The notes under the pieces: model-generated
What the model was told of the DNA's origin: nothing
The model's input: the letters and a program-made list of their open reading frames with translations, nothing else
The model's database searches: none
Shown: piece after piece, positions 1 to 8,597 of the stretch
Layout of the letters: the number at the start of each line of letters is the position of its first letter
Numbering within the stretch: the first letter of the stretch is position 1
Made by a program: the position numbers and the translations under genes
From: Saccharopolyspora galaxeae
GTDB lineage: Bacteria > Actinomycetota > Actinomycetes > Mycobacteriales > Pseudonocardiaceae
Direction of reading: 5' to 3'
Assembly: GCF_016526145.1 (NCBI RefSeq)
Contig: NZ_JADDUE010000002.1
Location: forward strand, 451,121-515,120
DNA length: 64,000 bases

Positions 1-71
1 TCCGGCCGGAATTGTCCCAGCTGATCGCGCATCGCCGTACCGGGCAGCGGCCGGGCGTCGGTCACGGGCAT
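1..71 (-). CDS. Partial 5' end of an unidentified gene (continues beyond the window)
   Basis: An ATG at the right end opens a frame that stays open to the window edge and starts MPVTDARPLPGTAMRDQLGQ. It begins 15 bases after the stop of the GGDEF gene on the same strand, so it may be the next gene of that operon. There are too few residues to recognise a family. No strong ribosome binding site is visible. Confidence 0.35.
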   Translation of the reverse strand, partial: MPVTDARPLPGTAMRDQLGQFRP

Positions 72-86
72 GACCGCCGATCCTAA

Positions 87-1613
87 TCAGCTGATCTGCG
101 GCCGGTCCCGCTCCGGTCCGGTGCGGTCGATCTCCACCCGGTTCCGGCCCGCGCGCTTCGCCCGGTACAGCGCGATGTCCGCGGCCGCGAAAAGGTGGTC
201 CAGCTTGGCCGGTCCGCCCGCGACGCCGATGCTCACCGTCGGTGGTTTCCGGGTGCGGCCCACCACCAGCCGCCAGTCGTGCTCGTCCACCGCGGCCCGG
301 ATCCGTTCCGCGACCACCGGCCCTGCGCTGCGCGAATCCTCCGACTCGTCCACCAGCAGCACGACGAATTCGTCGCCGGCCCACCGGCAGATGAGGTCCT
401 GTGCGCGGCACTCCCGCCGCAGCAAGTGCGCGACCTCCTGCAAGGCGGCGTCACCGACGGCGTGCCCGGCGAGGTCGTTGACGTTCTTGAACCAGTCCAC
501 GTCCAGCAGCACCAGCCACGGAACCCGGCCCTGCGCGGCGGTCGCCTCCAGCAGCGCGGGCGCCCGCCGTTGCAGGCCGAGGCGGTTGACCAGGCCGGTC
601 AGCGGGTCCCGCACCGCGGCCTCCTGCGCGGCGGTGGCCATCCGCTGTGCCTGCACCGCGACCCGCCGCTGCTCCAGCGCCTGCCCGAGCCCTTCCTGCA
701 AGGTCTCCGCCGCGGTACTGCTGGCGCGCACCGTGCGCCGCAGCGCCGCGGCCTCGCCGACCGGGTCTCCGATCAGATCGCAGATCTTGGCCAGGTCCAG
801 CGAGAACCGCATCATCATCATGGTGTCGCCGAGGGACTCCGCGCCGTCGAGCGCGCGGCTGGCGAACGTGCGCGCGTCCTCCAGCTCGCCGTCCACCCGG
901 CGGATGGTGGACAGCACCCAGTTCGCCACCGCGGCCGCGAACCAGTCCTCGGCGTCCCGGGACAGCACCAGCGCCTCCTGCGCCAGCCGCTCCGCCTGCC
1001 GCGGCTGCCCGAGACCGGCCATGCTCTGCGCACCGCCGCCGAGCGCCATGCGCTGCGTCGGACCTTCGTCCACCAGCAGCAAAGCCTCGTCGAAGAGGTC
1101 GCGGGCGGTGCGGTAGTGCTCGTGCACGTCCACTTCGCGGGCGAACGCGCGGAACAGCAGCGCGTGCGCTTCCCGCACCAGGCAGTGCGCCAGCGTCTCG
1201 CCGCCGCCCGCCTTGCGGGCGATCTGCACCGCTAGCGACATCAGGTCCATCGCCGACTCGCGGTGCCCGATGCTCTCCAGCAGGTAGCCGAGGATGCTCA
1301 CGGTCTGCGCGGTCGGCTGATCCGCCGGCCGGTCGGTGTCCAGCTCCGTCCAGCCCTCCGCGGCCAGCTCCAGCGCCTGCGGGATGCGGCTGAGCCGCCA
1401 CGCCAGCCACGCCCGATGCACCAGCACCGTCGCGCGGTTCCACTGCTCGCCGACCAGGTTCAGCCCGGCCGCGGTGAGCTCGTCGAACGCGACGTCGGCG
1501 GCGTGCAGCTTGCCCGCTTCCACCAGCAGCCGGACGTGGCGATCCTGCGCCGGGAGGTGCCCGGCCATCACTGGATCGTCCTGCCGCACGGCTGCTCCGA
1601 GGATCGCATTCAT
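87..1613 (-). CDS. GGDEF-domain protein with long helical N-terminal region (putative diguanylate cyclase)
   Basis: This 508-aa protein probably makes the second messenger cyclic di-GMP from two GTP. The last 170 residues form a GGDEF domain: it opens with RDPLTGLVNR, has the metal-binding DVDWFKNVND segment, and carries the signature as WAGDEF, a permitted variant of GGDEF. Residues 1-320 are helical and rich in Leu, Ala and Glu, like the TPR-type sensory regions of actinobacterial GGDEF proteins. There is no signal peptide or membrane segment, so a cytoplasmic sensor is likely. No EAL domain is present. The cyclase assignment rests on the domain; activity is inferred from the near-consensus signature. 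Confidence 0.85.
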   Translation of the reverse strand: MNAILGAAVRQDDPVMAGHLPAQDRHVRLLVEAGKLHAADVAFDELTAAGLNLVGEQWNRATVLVHRAWLAWRLSRIPQALELAAEGWTELDTDRPADQPTAQTVSILGYLLESIGHRESAMDLMSLAVQIARKAGGGETLAHCLVREAHALLFRAFAREVDVHEHYRTARDLFDEALLLVDEGPTQRMALGGGAQSMAGLGQPRQAERLAQEALVLSRDAEDWFAAAVANWVLSTIRRVDGELEDARTFASRALDGAESLGDTMMMMRFSLDLAKICDLIGDPVGEAAALRRTVRASSTAAETLQEGLGQALEQRRVAVQAQRMATAAQEAAVRDPLTGLVNRLGLQRRAPALLEATAAQGRVPWLVLLDVDWFKNVNDLAGHAVGDAALQEVAHLLRRECRAQDLICRWAGDEFVVLLVDESEDSRSAGPVVAERIRAAVDEHDWRLVVGRTRKPPTVSIGVAGGPAKLDHLFAAADIALYRAKRAGRNRVEIDRTGPERDRPQIS

Positions 1614-1652
1614 CCGCGGCGGGATCCCCGCCGCTCGCGTTCCCGACTCAGG

Positions 1653-2318
1653 CTACCGGCAGCGTTCCCGGCGGTACTTGTCGTGATGAACCACATCTTC
1701 CAGCGGCGACCGCTGTCGCCAGCCGTGTCGTTCCAGGTCAGGCGTTTCGGCCAGGTCGCGCACCGGGCCGACGCAGAGCCAGGCCACCGGCCGCACGCCG
1801 CCGGGGATGTCCAGCAGCCTGCGCAGGAACTCCTCGCGGTAGAAGCTGACCCAGCCCACGCCCATGCCCTCGGCCGTCGCGGCCAGCCACAGGTTCTGGA
1901 TGGCCAGGCACACCGAGTACAGGCCCGCGTCGGCGATGGCGTGCCTGCCCAGCACGTCGGGAGCGCCGCGGGCCGGGTCGTAGGTGACCGCGATGCCGAG
2001 GCTGGATTCCACGATCCCCTCGACCTTGATCTTGGAGAACGTCTCGGCGCGCTCTCCGCTGAGCTCGGCGGCGAACACGCTGCGCTCGGCCAGCACGTGC
2101 TCCCGGAAGTCGCGGCGGGTGGCGTCGTCGCGGACCAGCACGAAGTCCCACGGCTGCGTGAGCCCGACGCTCGGCGCGCTGTGCGCGGCGGTCAGCACCC
2201 GGTGCAGCACCTCGTCCGGAATCGGCTCCCCGGTGAACTCGTTGCGCACGTCGCGGCGGCGCTGGAGCACGTCGTAGAGATCGGCGGAAGGTTCGGGCGC
2301 GTTGCGCATGGTGGTCAT
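1653..2318 (-). CDS. bluB: Nitroreductase-fold protein, 5,6-dimethylbenzimidazole synthase (BluB)-like
   Basis: A 221-aa flavoprotein of the nitroreductase superfamily. The N-terminal RRRDVRNEF segment, the APSVGLTQPWDF flavin/substrate segment and the GMGVGWVSF motif are the pattern of BluB, which breaks down FMNH2 with oxygen to make the lower ligand of vitamin B12. No cobalamin genes are next to it, so a generic NAD(P)H nitroreductase cannot be excluded. The ATG at 2318 was chosen because upstream in-frame ATGs have no properly spaced ribosome binding site. Confidence 0.7.
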   Translation of the reverse strand: MTTMRNAPEPSADLYDVLQRRRDVRNEFTGEPIPDEVLHRVLTAAHSAPSVGLTQPWDFVLVRDDATRRDFREHVLAERSVFAAELSGERAETFSKIKVEGIVESSLGIAVTYDPARGAPDVLGRHAIADAGLYSVCLAIQNLWLAATAEGMGVGWVSFYREEFLRRLLDIPGGVRPVAWLCVGPVRDLAETPDLERHGWRQRSPLEDVVHHDKYRRERCR

Positions 2319-2404
2319 CCCGGCCATCCTGCCGTGTTGCCGCGCGTGACAACGAGGGGACCGCGCGCGGCGGGTGGGCGGCCGCACCGCCCACCCGCGG
2401 CGGC

Positions 2405-2644
2405 TCAGCGGCTGGCCGGGCTCGGGTAGGGCAGCAGCGCCACCTCCCGGGCGTTCTTGATCGCGCGGGCGACTTCGTGCTGCTGCTGCCGGGTCAGCCC
2501 GGTGACCCGGCGGGAACGGATCTTGCCGCGGTCGGAGATGAACTTGCGCAGCAGCGCGGTGTCCTTCCAGTCCACTTCGACCACGCCTTCCCTGCGCAGC
2601 AGGTTCGGTTTGCGGCGCGGCGCGCGCCGGTCGTGCTGGGCCAT
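2405..2644 (-). CDS. rpsR: 30S ribosomal protein S18, zinc-independent paralogue
   Basis: A 79-aa S18 with the family segments [17 protein letters not shown] and [20 protein letters not shown]. It lacks the N-terminal Cys pair of the zinc-binding form, so it is a C-minus paralogue. It is the last gene of the minus-strand run rpmB-rpmG-rpsN-rpsR. In mycobacteria and streptomycetes this set is repressed by Zur and replaces the zinc proteins during zinc starvation. Genuine housekeeping copies are expected elsewhere in the genome. Confidence 0.93.
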   Translation of the reverse strand: MAQHDRRAPRRKPNLLRREGVVEVDWKDTALLRKFISDRGKIRSRRVTGLTRQQQHEVARAIKNAREVALLPYPSPASR

Positions 2645-2646
2645 GC

Positions 2647-2952
2647 TCACCAACTCGATTTCGTCACGCCGGGCAGTTCGCCGTTGTGCGCGGCCTGGCG
2701 CAGCCGCACCCGGGAGAGCCCGAACTTGCGGAAGTAGCCGCGCGGGCGCCCGTCGATCGCGTCGCGGTTGCGGACTCGCGTGGCGCTGGCGTCGCGCGGC
2801 TGGCGGGACAGTTCGGTGACCGCGGCGGAGCGTTGCTCGGGGCTGCTGCCGGGCGCGGAGATGATCTTCTTGAGCTCGGCGCGCCGTTGTGCGTAGCGCG
2901 CCACCACCGCCCGCCGCTGCTCGTTGCGGGCGATCTTGGACTTCTTGGCCAA
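2647..2952 (-). CDS. rpsN: 30S ribosomal protein S14, zinc-independent long form
   Basis: A 101-aa S14 that starts [14 protein letters not shown] and ends in the conserved [18 protein letters not shown] helix and a Ser-Ser-Trp tail. The short zinc-binding S14 has two CXXC pairs; this one has no cysteine. It ends 2 bases before the rpsR start, so the two are probably co-translated. It belongs to the zinc-sparing ribosomal set around it. Confidence 0.95.
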   Translation of the reverse strand: MAKKSKIARNEQRRAVVARYAQRRAELKKIISAPGSSPEQRSAAVTELSRQPRDASATRVRNRDAIDGRPRGYFRKFGLSRVRLRQAAHNGELPGVTKSSW

Positions 2953-2964
2953 CTCGGGTCCTCC

Positions 2965-3129
2965 TCAGCGCTCTTCGCGGAACTCGACGTGCTCGCCGAG
3001 CACCGGGTCGTATTTGCGCAACCGCAGCCGTTCCGGGTTGTTGCGGCGGTTCTTCCTGGTCATGTACGTGAAGCCGGTTCCTGCGGTGGACCGCATCTTG
3101 ATCACCGGACGGATCTCGGAGGCGGCCAT
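2965..3129 (-). CDS. rpmG: 50S ribosomal protein L33, zinc-independent paralogue
   Basis: A 54-aa L33 with [18 protein letters not shown] and KYDP segments. The zinc-ligand cysteines of the C-plus form are absent. Its ATG overlaps the stop of rpmB by one base pair (ATGA), the usual sign of translational coupling. Confidence 0.94.
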   Translation of the reverse strand: MAASEIRPVIKMRSTAGTGFTYMTRKNRRNNPERLRLRKYDPVLGEHVEFREER

Positions 3130-3365
3130 CAGACGCGTTCCCCGCGGGCGCGCATCTCGGCGACGACCGACTCGATGCCGCGCTTGTCGATCGTCTTGAC
3201 GCCCTTGGTGGACACCTGCAGCCGCACCCAGCGCCCTTCCGAGGGCAGCCAGTACCGGCGTCGCTGCACGTTCGGCAGCCAGCGCCGGTTGGTTCGCACG
3301 TGCGAGTGGGAAACCTGCTTGCCGTAGCCGGGTTTCTTCCCGGTCACCTGGCAGCGGACGGACAC
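3129..3365 (-). CDS. rpmB: 50S ribosomal protein L28, zinc-independent paralogue
   Basis: A 78-aa L28 beginning [20 protein letters not shown], with the [16 protein letters not shown] core. It is the first gene of the four-gene minus-strand operon. The GTG start is supported by an AGGAGGT ribosome binding site just upstream. Only one Cys remains, so the zinc ribbon is lost. It is divergent from the CobW-like gene, the same arrangement as rpmB1 and Rv0106 in mycobacteria. Confidence 0.94.
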   Translation of the reverse strand: MSVRCQVTGKKPGYGKQVSHSHVRTNRRWLPNVQRRRYWLPSEGRWVRLQVSTKGVKTIDKRGIESVVAEMRARGERV

Positions 3366-3379
3366 GGAGACCTCCTGGT

Positions 3380-3440
3380 AACGACATCCATTTTCAACAA
3401 GAGTACCGTGTCCACCGGACCAGATGAAAACCATTCCCGA
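3380..3440. promoter_or_regulatory. Divergent promoter region with two candidate Zur half-palindromes
   Basis: Between rpmB and the CobW-like gene, the minus strand contains TGAAAATGGATGTCG and the plus strand contains TGAAAACCATTCCCG. The first matches 11 of 15 positions of the actinobacterial Zur core TGAAAATGATTTTCA; the second is weaker. The gene content makes Zur control very likely, but the sites are imperfect, so their exact positions are an inference. Confidence 0.35.
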
Positions 3441-3452
3441 TTGGGGCCGCAC

Positions 3453-4703
3453 GTGGGAACCGAAGCCGAGCCGTCCCGAGTCCCGCTGACCGTGATCACG
3501 GGGGTGCACGCCGAACACCTCGCGCGGATCGCCAGGGCCGCCGCCGACGACGACCCGCAGGGCACCGCGCTCGTGCACCACGACTTGCGCGAGATCGCCC
3601 ACGGCGTGGTCCGCCGCCACCTCCGGCAGGGCGACTCGGACCAGGTCACCGCGCTGGAACTGGCGCACGGCTGCGTGTCCTGCACGCTGCGCGAGGACTT
3701 CCTGCCGCTGCTGCGGCGGCTGGCCGCGGCGCCCGACGTGCGACGGATCGTGGTGCAGCTGGACCCGTCGGTGGAGCCGGAGGCGATCTGCTGGGCGATG
3801 GAGCACGTCCTGGTCGGTGAGTCCCCGGTCGTCGAGGACGTCGAGCTGCGCGCGGTCGTCGCGGCGGTCGACCTGCCGAGCTGGCTCGACGACGCCGGTG
3901 GGGACGAGCCGCTGCACGAGCGCGGGCTCAGCGGCAGCCCGGACGACGAGCGAACCGTCGCGCAGGTCGCGGTCGGCCAGGTCGAGTTCGCCGATGCCGT
4001 GGTGTTCGCCGGCGAGACCGACCGTTGGCAGCAGGTGCGCACCGAGGCGGTCGTCGACCGGCTCACCCCGCTCGCGCCGACCACCGCTCTCGGCCGGCTG
4101 GACCTGCCGGAGCTGCTGCGGCGCATCCCGGACAACGCGCGGCGCGGCGAGGTCGACGGCCCGCACGGGCAGCTGCTGCGCGGGCAACCGTCCATGGAGA
4201 CCGACGCGGGCGTGTCGCTGCTGCTGTTCGAGGAACGCCGCCCGTTCCACCCGGAGCGGCTGCACCAGGCGCTGGACGTGCTGCTGCAAGGCGTCGTGCG
4301 CACCCGCGGCCGCGCGTGGGTGGCGAGCCAGCCGGACATCGCGCTGTGGCTGGAATCCGCCGGTGGCGGCATGCGGGTGGGCCACGCGGGGCCGTGGCTG
4401 GCCTCGCAAGCTGGCCCGCAGTGGTCCGAGCTGGACTCCGAGCAGCAGCTCAAAGCCTCGCTGAACTGGGACGAAGACTACGGCGACCGGATGCAGGAAC
4501 TCGTCGTGATCGCGCACGAGGCCGATCCCGGCGAGATCCGGCAGGCGCTGCTCGGCGCGGTGCTCACCGACGACGAGATCGCCGAGGGGCAACCGGCGTG
4601 GCGCCACTACCCGGACCCGTTCGGCGAATGGCACGAGGACCCGTGCGAGGACCCCGCCGAGGGCGAGCAAGAACCGGCCTCGCAGGAGCGCCGCAACCAA
4701 TGA
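3453..4703 (+). CDS. CobW/COG0523-family protein lacking the P-loop (Zur-regulon type, Rv0106-like)
   Basis: A 416-aa protein of the CobW/COG0523 family, many members of which are thought to be GTP-dependent metallochaperones. The metal motif is present as [11 protein letters not shown], and there is a full CobW C-terminal domain. However, the N-terminus reads [15 protein letters not shown] where a GxxGxGKT Walker A loop should be, so classic GTP hydrolysis is doubtful. Mycobacterial Rv0106, as I remember it, shares this loss. It lies divergent from rpmB and just before L31B and L32, in keeping with zinc allocation during starvation. GTG 3453 is used; GTG 3408 in the same frame is an alternative start. 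Confidence 0.85.
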   Translation: MGTEAEPSRVPLTVITGVHAEHLARIARAAADDDPQGTALVHHDLREIAHGVVRRHLRQGDSDQVTALELAHGCVSCTLREDFLPLLRRLAAAPDVRRIVVQLDPSVEPEAICWAMEHVLVGESPVVEDVELRAVVAAVDLPSWLDDAGGDEPLHERGLSGSPDDERTVAQVAVGQVEFADAVVFAGETDRWQQVRTEAVVDRLTPLAPTTALGRLDLPELLRRIPDNARRGEVDGPHGQLLRGQPSMETDAGVSLLLFEERRPFHPERLHQALDVLLQGVVRTRGRAWVASQPDIALWLESAGGGMRVGHAGPWLASQAGPQWSELDSEQQLKASLNWDEDYGDRMQELVVIAHEADPGEIRQALLGAVLTDDEIAEGQPAWRHYPDPFGEWHEDPCEDPAEGEQEPASQERRNQ

Positions 4704-4737
4704 CCCGCGAACGCGGAACCGAAGTGAGGAGGCAAGC

Positions 4738-4989
4738 GTGAAACCGAACATCCACCCCGACTACGGCCCGGTGGTCTACCAGGACCGCAACACCGGCAAG
4801 CAGTTCCTGATGCAGTCCACCGCCACCTCGGAGCACACCACCACCTGGGAGGACGGCGGCACCTACCCGCTGGTCGTCGTGGACGTCTCCGCGGACTCGC
4901 ACCCGTTCTGGACCGGCACCCAGCAGGTTCTGGACACCGAGGGACGTGTGGAGAAGTTCCGCCGCCGCTACGGCGGCCGAACCCGCTGA
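4738..4989 (+). CDS. rpmE2: 50S ribosomal protein L31 type B, zinc-independent
   Basis: An 83-aa type-B L31: it begins [20 protein letters not shown] and has the SHPFWTGTQ segment typical of the type. The CXXC of type A is absent. A GGAGG ribosome binding site precedes the GTG start. It follows the CobW-like gene by 34 bases and precedes rpmF by 10, so the three probably form the plus-strand half of the zinc-starvation locus. Confidence 0.95.
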   Translation: MKPNIHPDYGPVVYQDRNTGKQFLMQSTATSEHTTTWEDGGTYPLVVVDVSADSHPFWTGTQQVLDTEGRVEKFRRRYGGRTR

Positions 4990-4999
4990 GGAGGAAGCG

Positions 5000-5152
5000 A
5001 TGGCGGTCCCCAAGCAGAAGAAGCCCCGCAGCAAGACCCGGCAGCGGCGTTCGCAGTGGAAGGCGAGCGCGCCCGAGCTGGTGCCGGTCGTCGTGGACGG
5101 CGAGCGCAAGCTCGTGCCGCGGCGCCTGGTGCGCTATTTCCAGCAGCGCTGA
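5000..5152 (+). CDS. rpmF: 50S ribosomal protein L32
   Basis: A 50-aa L32 that begins [20 protein letters not shown]. The C-terminal cysteines of the zinc-binding form are missing. A GAGGAGG ribosome binding site precedes the ATG. It is the last gene of the zinc-sparing ribosomal cluster, and in mycobacteria rpmF also sits just upstream of mprA. Confidence 0.94.
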   Translation: MAVPKQKKPRSKTRQRRSQWKASAPELVPVVVDGERKLVPRRLVRYFQQR

Positions 5153-5161
5153 ACCCGCCGA

Positions 5162-5200
5162 CGGCCCCGCTCGTCACGGCTTTCCGGGCGAGCGGGGCCG
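5162..5200 (+). terminator. Hairpin downstream of rpmF
   Basis: CGGCCCCGCTCG pairs perfectly with CGAGCGGGGCCG across a 15-base loop. There is no T-run, as is common for actinobacterial terminators. It separates the ribosomal-protein operon from mprA. Confidence 0.5.
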
Positions 5201-5256
5201 CGTCCGGCAGGCCCAGCGCGGGATCGATCACATCGGGTCCGCGGTCGCGGCGTGCT

Positions 5257-5273
5257 TCTCAGCTCCCTCTCAG
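5257..5273 (+). promoter_or_regulatory. MprA-box-like direct repeat upstream of mprA
   Basis: Two CTCAG pentamers start 11 bases apart (TCTCAG, six bases, CTCAG) and end 22 bases before the mprA ATG. The same arrangement occurs upstream of pepD. In M. tuberculosis MprA binds loosely conserved direct repeats and controls both its own operon and pepD, so autoregulation is inferred here. Confidence 0.6.
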
Positions 5274-5295
5274 GGCTCCGAGGAACACTGTCGGT

Positions 5296-5991
5296 ATGCG
5301 CATCCTCGTCGTCGACGACGACCGTGCCGTGCGCGAGTCCTTGCGCCGCTCGTTGCAGTTCAACGGGTACCAGGTGGAACTCGCCGCGGATGGTCAGCAG
5401 GCACTCGACTGGTTGGCCGACCAGCGACCCGACGCGATGGTGCTGGACGTGATGATGCCGCGGCTGGACGGCCTGGAGGTCGCCCGCAGGCTGCGCAGCA
5501 CCGGCGACGACCTGCCGATCCTGGTGCTCACCGCGCGCGACGCGGTCTCCGACCGGGTCGCCGGGCTGGACGCGGGCGCCGACGACTACCTGCCCAAGCC
5601 CTTCGCGCTGGAGGAACTGCTGGCGCGGGTGCGCGCGCTGCTGCGGCGCGCATCTCCGCCGGAGGCCGACGGCGGCGAAGGACCCGCCGCGCTGCACTTC
5701 GCCGACCTGGACCTCGATCCCGGCACCCGCGAAGTGCGCCGCGGCGACCGGCCGATCAGCCTCACCCGCACCGAGTTCGCGCTGCTGGAACTGCTCATGG
5801 CGCACCCCAAGCAGGTGCTCACCCGCAGTCGGCTGCTGGAGGACGTGTGGGGCTACGACTTCCCGACCTCCGGCAACGCGCTGGAGGTCTACGTCGGATA
5901 CTTGCGCCGCAAGACCGAAGCCGAAGGTGAACCCCGCTTGATCCACACCGTGCGGGGCGTCGGTTACGTGCTGCGCGAGACCCCGCCGTGA
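5296..5991 (+). CDS. mprA: MprA-like OmpR-family response regulator
   Basis: A 231-aa response regulator. The receiver domain covers residues 1-115, with the acidic pocket at DDD 7-9, phosphoacceptor Asp51 in VLDVMMP, and Lys in the KPF motif. A winged-helix DNA-binding domain covers about 130-228 and ends [12 protein letters not shown]. Its stop overlaps the sensor kinase start (GTGA). The gene order mprA-mprB, then pepD and moaB2 slightly downstream, is that of the mycobacterial envelope-stress system MprAB. A CTCAG direct repeat upstream suggests autoregulation. Confidence 0.92.
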   Translation: MRILVVDDDRAVRESLRRSLQFNGYQVELAADGQQALDWLADQRPDAMVLDVMMPRLDGLEVARRLRSTGDDLPILVLTARDAVSDRVAGLDAGADDYLPKPFALEELLARVRALLRRASPPEADGGEGPAALHFADLDLDPGTREVRRGDRPISLTRTEFALLELLMAHPKQVLTRSRLLEDVWGYDFPTSGNALEVYVGYLRRKTEAEGEPRLIHTVRGVGYVLRETPP

Positions 5992-7394
5992 CCGCGCCCG
6001 AACCACCGCCCGAGGAGGGCGACGCCCAGCCCAAAGGTGGCTCGCTGCAAGGCGTTTCGCTGCGCAACCGGGTCACGCTGCTCGCCGCGCTGTGCGTGGC
6101 CGGAGCGGTCGCGCTGGTGTCGCTCGGCGCCTTCTACACGGTGCGGGACAGCCTGTACGAGCAGCTCGACGACAACCTGACCCGCCGTGCCGCGGAAGCC
6201 GCCGCCGGGCCGCTGATCAGCGCCCCCGGGATGCAGAGCGTGCCGCTGGCCTTCTACTCCGCGGCGAACCTGCAGATCAGCCTGCTCGCGCCGAACGGCT
6301 CGGACATCGCGCCGGGCAAACGCCCGCCGACCGGCGTGCTGGAGCTGGCCGTCGCGCAGGACAAGCTGCCCCGCTCGGTCCGCACCGACGAGGCCAGCAA
6401 CAGCCGCGTCGTGGCGGTGCCCGCGGACAACGGCGCGCTGGTGATGTCGCAGTCGCTGGTTTCGACGAAGGCGACGCTGGCGCAGCTGAGCCTGGTGCTG
6501 GTGGTGATCAGCGGTGCGGGCATCCTGCTCGCCGCCGCGGCGGGAACGGCGGTGGCCAGCGCCGGGCTGCGGCCGGTGCAGCGGCTCACCGCGGCCACCG
6601 AGCGGGTGGCGCTGACCGGTGACCTGCGGCCGATCCCGGTCTCCGGGGACGACGAGCTCGCCCGGCTGACCATTTCGTTCAACGGGATGCTCGGCGCCCT
6701 CGCCGAATCGCAGGAGCGCCAGCGCAGGCTCGTCGCCGACGCCGGGCACGAGCTGCGCACCCCGCTGACCTCGCTGCGCACCAACCTCGAACTGCTCATG
6801 GCCGCCGCCCAGCCGGGCGCGCCAACGTTGTCCGAGGAGGACCGCGAGGAGATGTTCGCCGACGTGCGCGGCCAGATCACCGAGCTGTCCGCGCTGGTCG
6901 GCGACCTGGTGGAGCTGGCGCGGGAGGACGCTCCGCAGGCGGTGCACGAGCCGGTCGAGCTGGTCGACGTGGTGGAACGGGCGCTGAGCCGGGCGCGGCG
7001 GCGCGCGGGCTCGGTGGAGTTCGACGTGCGGCTGCAGCCGTGGACCTTGCCGGGCGATGCCACCGCCCTGGAACGCGCGGTGCTGAACTTGCTGGACAAC
7101 GCCGCGAAGTGGAGCCAGGACGGCGGACGGGTGCGGGTCGAGCTGCATCCGGACGGGCAGGGCTCTGCGGCGCTGGAGGTCGCCGACAGCGGGCCGGGCA
7201 TCGCCGAGGGCGACCGGCCGCACGTCTTCGAGCGGTTCTACCGCTCGTCGCACGCGCGCACGCTGCCCGGTTCCGGGCTCGGGCTCTCGATCGTCAAGCA
7301 GGTCGCCGAGCGGCACGGCGGCAGCGTGTGGGCCGGGCCCGCGCCGGAAGGCGGCGCGCTGCTGCGGATGATGTTGCCCGGTGGGCTCGGCTGA
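5988..7394 (+). CDS. mprB: MprB-like sensor histidine kinase
   Basis: A 468-aa membrane sensor kinase. Transmembrane segments lie near residues 28-50 and 166-190, enclosing an extracytoplasmic region of about 115 residues. A HAMP linker follows, then the dimerization domain with the phosphoacceptor His254 in [14 protein letters not shown], then a HATPase domain with [21 protein letters not shown] and GSGLGLSIV. It would phosphorylate the coupled MprA. In mycobacteria this pair answers envelope stress and controls a PepD protease, which is also nearby here. Confidence 0.92.
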   Translation: MTAPEPPPEEGDAQPKGGSLQGVSLRNRVTLLAALCVAGAVALVSLGAFYTVRDSLYEQLDDNLTRRAAEAAAGPLISAPGMQSVPLAFYSAANLQISLLAPNGSDIAPGKRPPTGVLELAVAQDKLPRSVRTDEASNSRVVAVPADNGALVMSQSLVSTKATLAQLSLVLVVISGAGILLAAAAGTAVASAGLRPVQRLTAATERVALTGDLRPIPVSGDDELARLTISFNGMLGALAESQERQRRLVADAGHELRTPLTSLRTNLELLMAAAQPGAPTLSEEDREEMFADVRGQITELSALVGDLVELAREDAPQAVHEPVELVDVVERALSRARRRAGSVEFDVRLQPWTLPGDATALERAVLNLLDNAAKWSQDGGRVRVELHPDGQGSAALEVADSGPGIAEGDRPHVFERFYRSSHARTLPGSGLGLSIVKQVAERHGGSVWAGPAPEGGALLRMMLPGGLG

Positions 7395-7409
7395 CCGAGC
7401 GGTTGCCCG

Positions 7410-7464
7410 GTTCGGCCGATAATCCAACAGCACCGAACACGGTTGGTGATCAGTTCGGCCGAAC
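7410..7464. promoter_or_regulatory. Repeated GTTCGGCCGA dyads upstream of the DeoR gene
   Basis: GTTCGGCCGAAC is a perfect 12-bp palindrome, and a related GTTCGGCCGATA lies 43 bases upstream of it. Two GGGTAGT-type repeats follow before the gene. These are plausible operator sites for the DeoR-family protein encoded immediately downstream, but nothing in the sequence proves which protein binds. Confidence 0.3.
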
Positions 7465-7517
7465 ACCCGGATTTTTCGTTCGGGTAGTTGCGGGTAGTGT
7501 TGTTTCGTGTTGACTTG

Positions 7518-8597
7518 ATGGACTCAAGCTCACTGCTCAGGACACAGCGCCCGGTTCCTGCCGGGCCGGATGGGACGGGTGGAGTGCTCGCGCGGCAACG
7601 CCAGGAAGTGATCCTCGACGAAGTGCGCCGCACCGGCGCCGTGCAGGTCAGCGAACTCGTGCTGCGGCTCGGCGTGTCGGACATGACCATCCGGCGGGAC
7701 CTGGACGCGCTGGCCAGGCAGGGCCTGGTGGAGAAGGTCTACGGCGGCGCTACCTCCACGCTGGGGCGCAGCACCGACGAACCCGGTTTCGAAGCCAAAT
7801 CGGTGCGCCAGCTCGCCGAGAAGGAGGCCATCGCGAGCGTCGCGGCGGGCATGGTCCGCCCCGGCACCGCCATCGGGCTGTCCGCGGGCACCACAACCTG
7901 GACGCTGGCCCGGCACCTCGACGACATCCCGGACCTGACCGTGGTGACGAACTCGGTGCGGGTCGCCGACGTGCTCCAGCAGCGCGGCCGGGCCGACCGG
8001 ACCGTGGTGCTCACCGGCGGCGTGCGCACTCCTTCGGACGCGCTGGTCGGCCCGGTCGCGGTGCAGGCGCTGCGCTCGCTGCACCTGGACCTGGTGTTCC
8101 TCGGCGTGCACGGCATGGCGCCGCGGGCCGGCTTCACCACGCCGAACCTGAACGAGAGCGAGGCGAACCGGGCGCTGGCCGAGGCCGCCAGCCGGCTGGT
8201 CGTGGTCGCCGATCACGCCAAGTGGTCGACCGTGGGCATCTCCACGATCGTCGACTTCGCCGAGGTCGACGTGCTGATCAGCGACGACGGCTTGCCCGCG
8301 GACGCCAGGCAGGTGCTGTCCGAGCAGGTGCACGAGCTGGTGATCGCCGAACCCGCGGCCGGGCTCAAGGCCGATCAGCACGCCGGGGCCGGTGCGGGTG
8401 AGTCCTCGCCTGCGGGGTCCGGGTCCGCGGAATCCGGGCCCGCGGGATCCGGCGCAGCGGAATCCGGCTCAGCAGAACCCGGTTCGACGGATTCCGTCCC
8501 GGCTGATGCAGGCAGAGCCGATTCAGTCCCGGCCGATTCCGGCTCGGCCGGTGCGAGCCCGGCTGGCCCCGGCACCGAACAGGAGGTCGCGCGGTGA
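7518..8597 (+). CDS. DeoR-family transcriptional regulator with long Ala/Ser/Gly/Pro tail
   Basis: A DeoR/GlpR-family regulator. The N-terminal winged helix shows RQEVILDEVRRTGAVQVSEL and the recognition helix SDMTIRRDLDALARQGLV; the effector-binding sugar-phosphate isomerase-like domain follows (SAGTTTWTLA, TNSVRVADVL, VVVADHAKW). The last 70 or so residues are a low-complexity tail of Ala, Ser, Gly, Pro and Glu that ordinary DeoR proteins lack. Its stop overlaps the galT start (GTGA), so it probably governs galactose or sugar-phosphate use. The start is uncertain: ATG 7518 has no clear ribosome binding site, and GTG 7584 gives the usual family N-terminus. Confidence 0.87.
   Translation: MDSSSLLRTQRPVPAGPDGTGGVLARQRQEVILDEVRRTGAVQVSELVLRLGVSDMTIRRDLDALARQGLVEKVYGGATSTLGRSTDEPGFEAKSVRQLAEKEAIASVAAGMVRPGTAIGLSAGTTTWTLARHLDDIPDLTVVTNSVRVADVLQQRGRADRTVVLTGGVRTPSDALVGPVAVQALRSLHLDLVFLGVHGMAPRAGFTTPNLNESEANRALAEAASRLVVVADHAKWSTVGISTIVDFAEVDVLISDDGLPADARQVLSEQVHELVIAEPAAGLKADQHAGAGAGESSPAGSGSAESGPAGSGAAESGSAEPGSTDSVPADAGRADSVPADSGSAGASPAGPGTEQEVAR

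Noticed and set aside
3129-4751. 540-codon minus-strand frame antisense to the CobW-like gene
   Set aside because: Only its last 79 codons, from GTG 3365, are rpmB; the rest is the mirror of a real gene in a high-GC genome, with low-complexity Arg/Val/Leu content.
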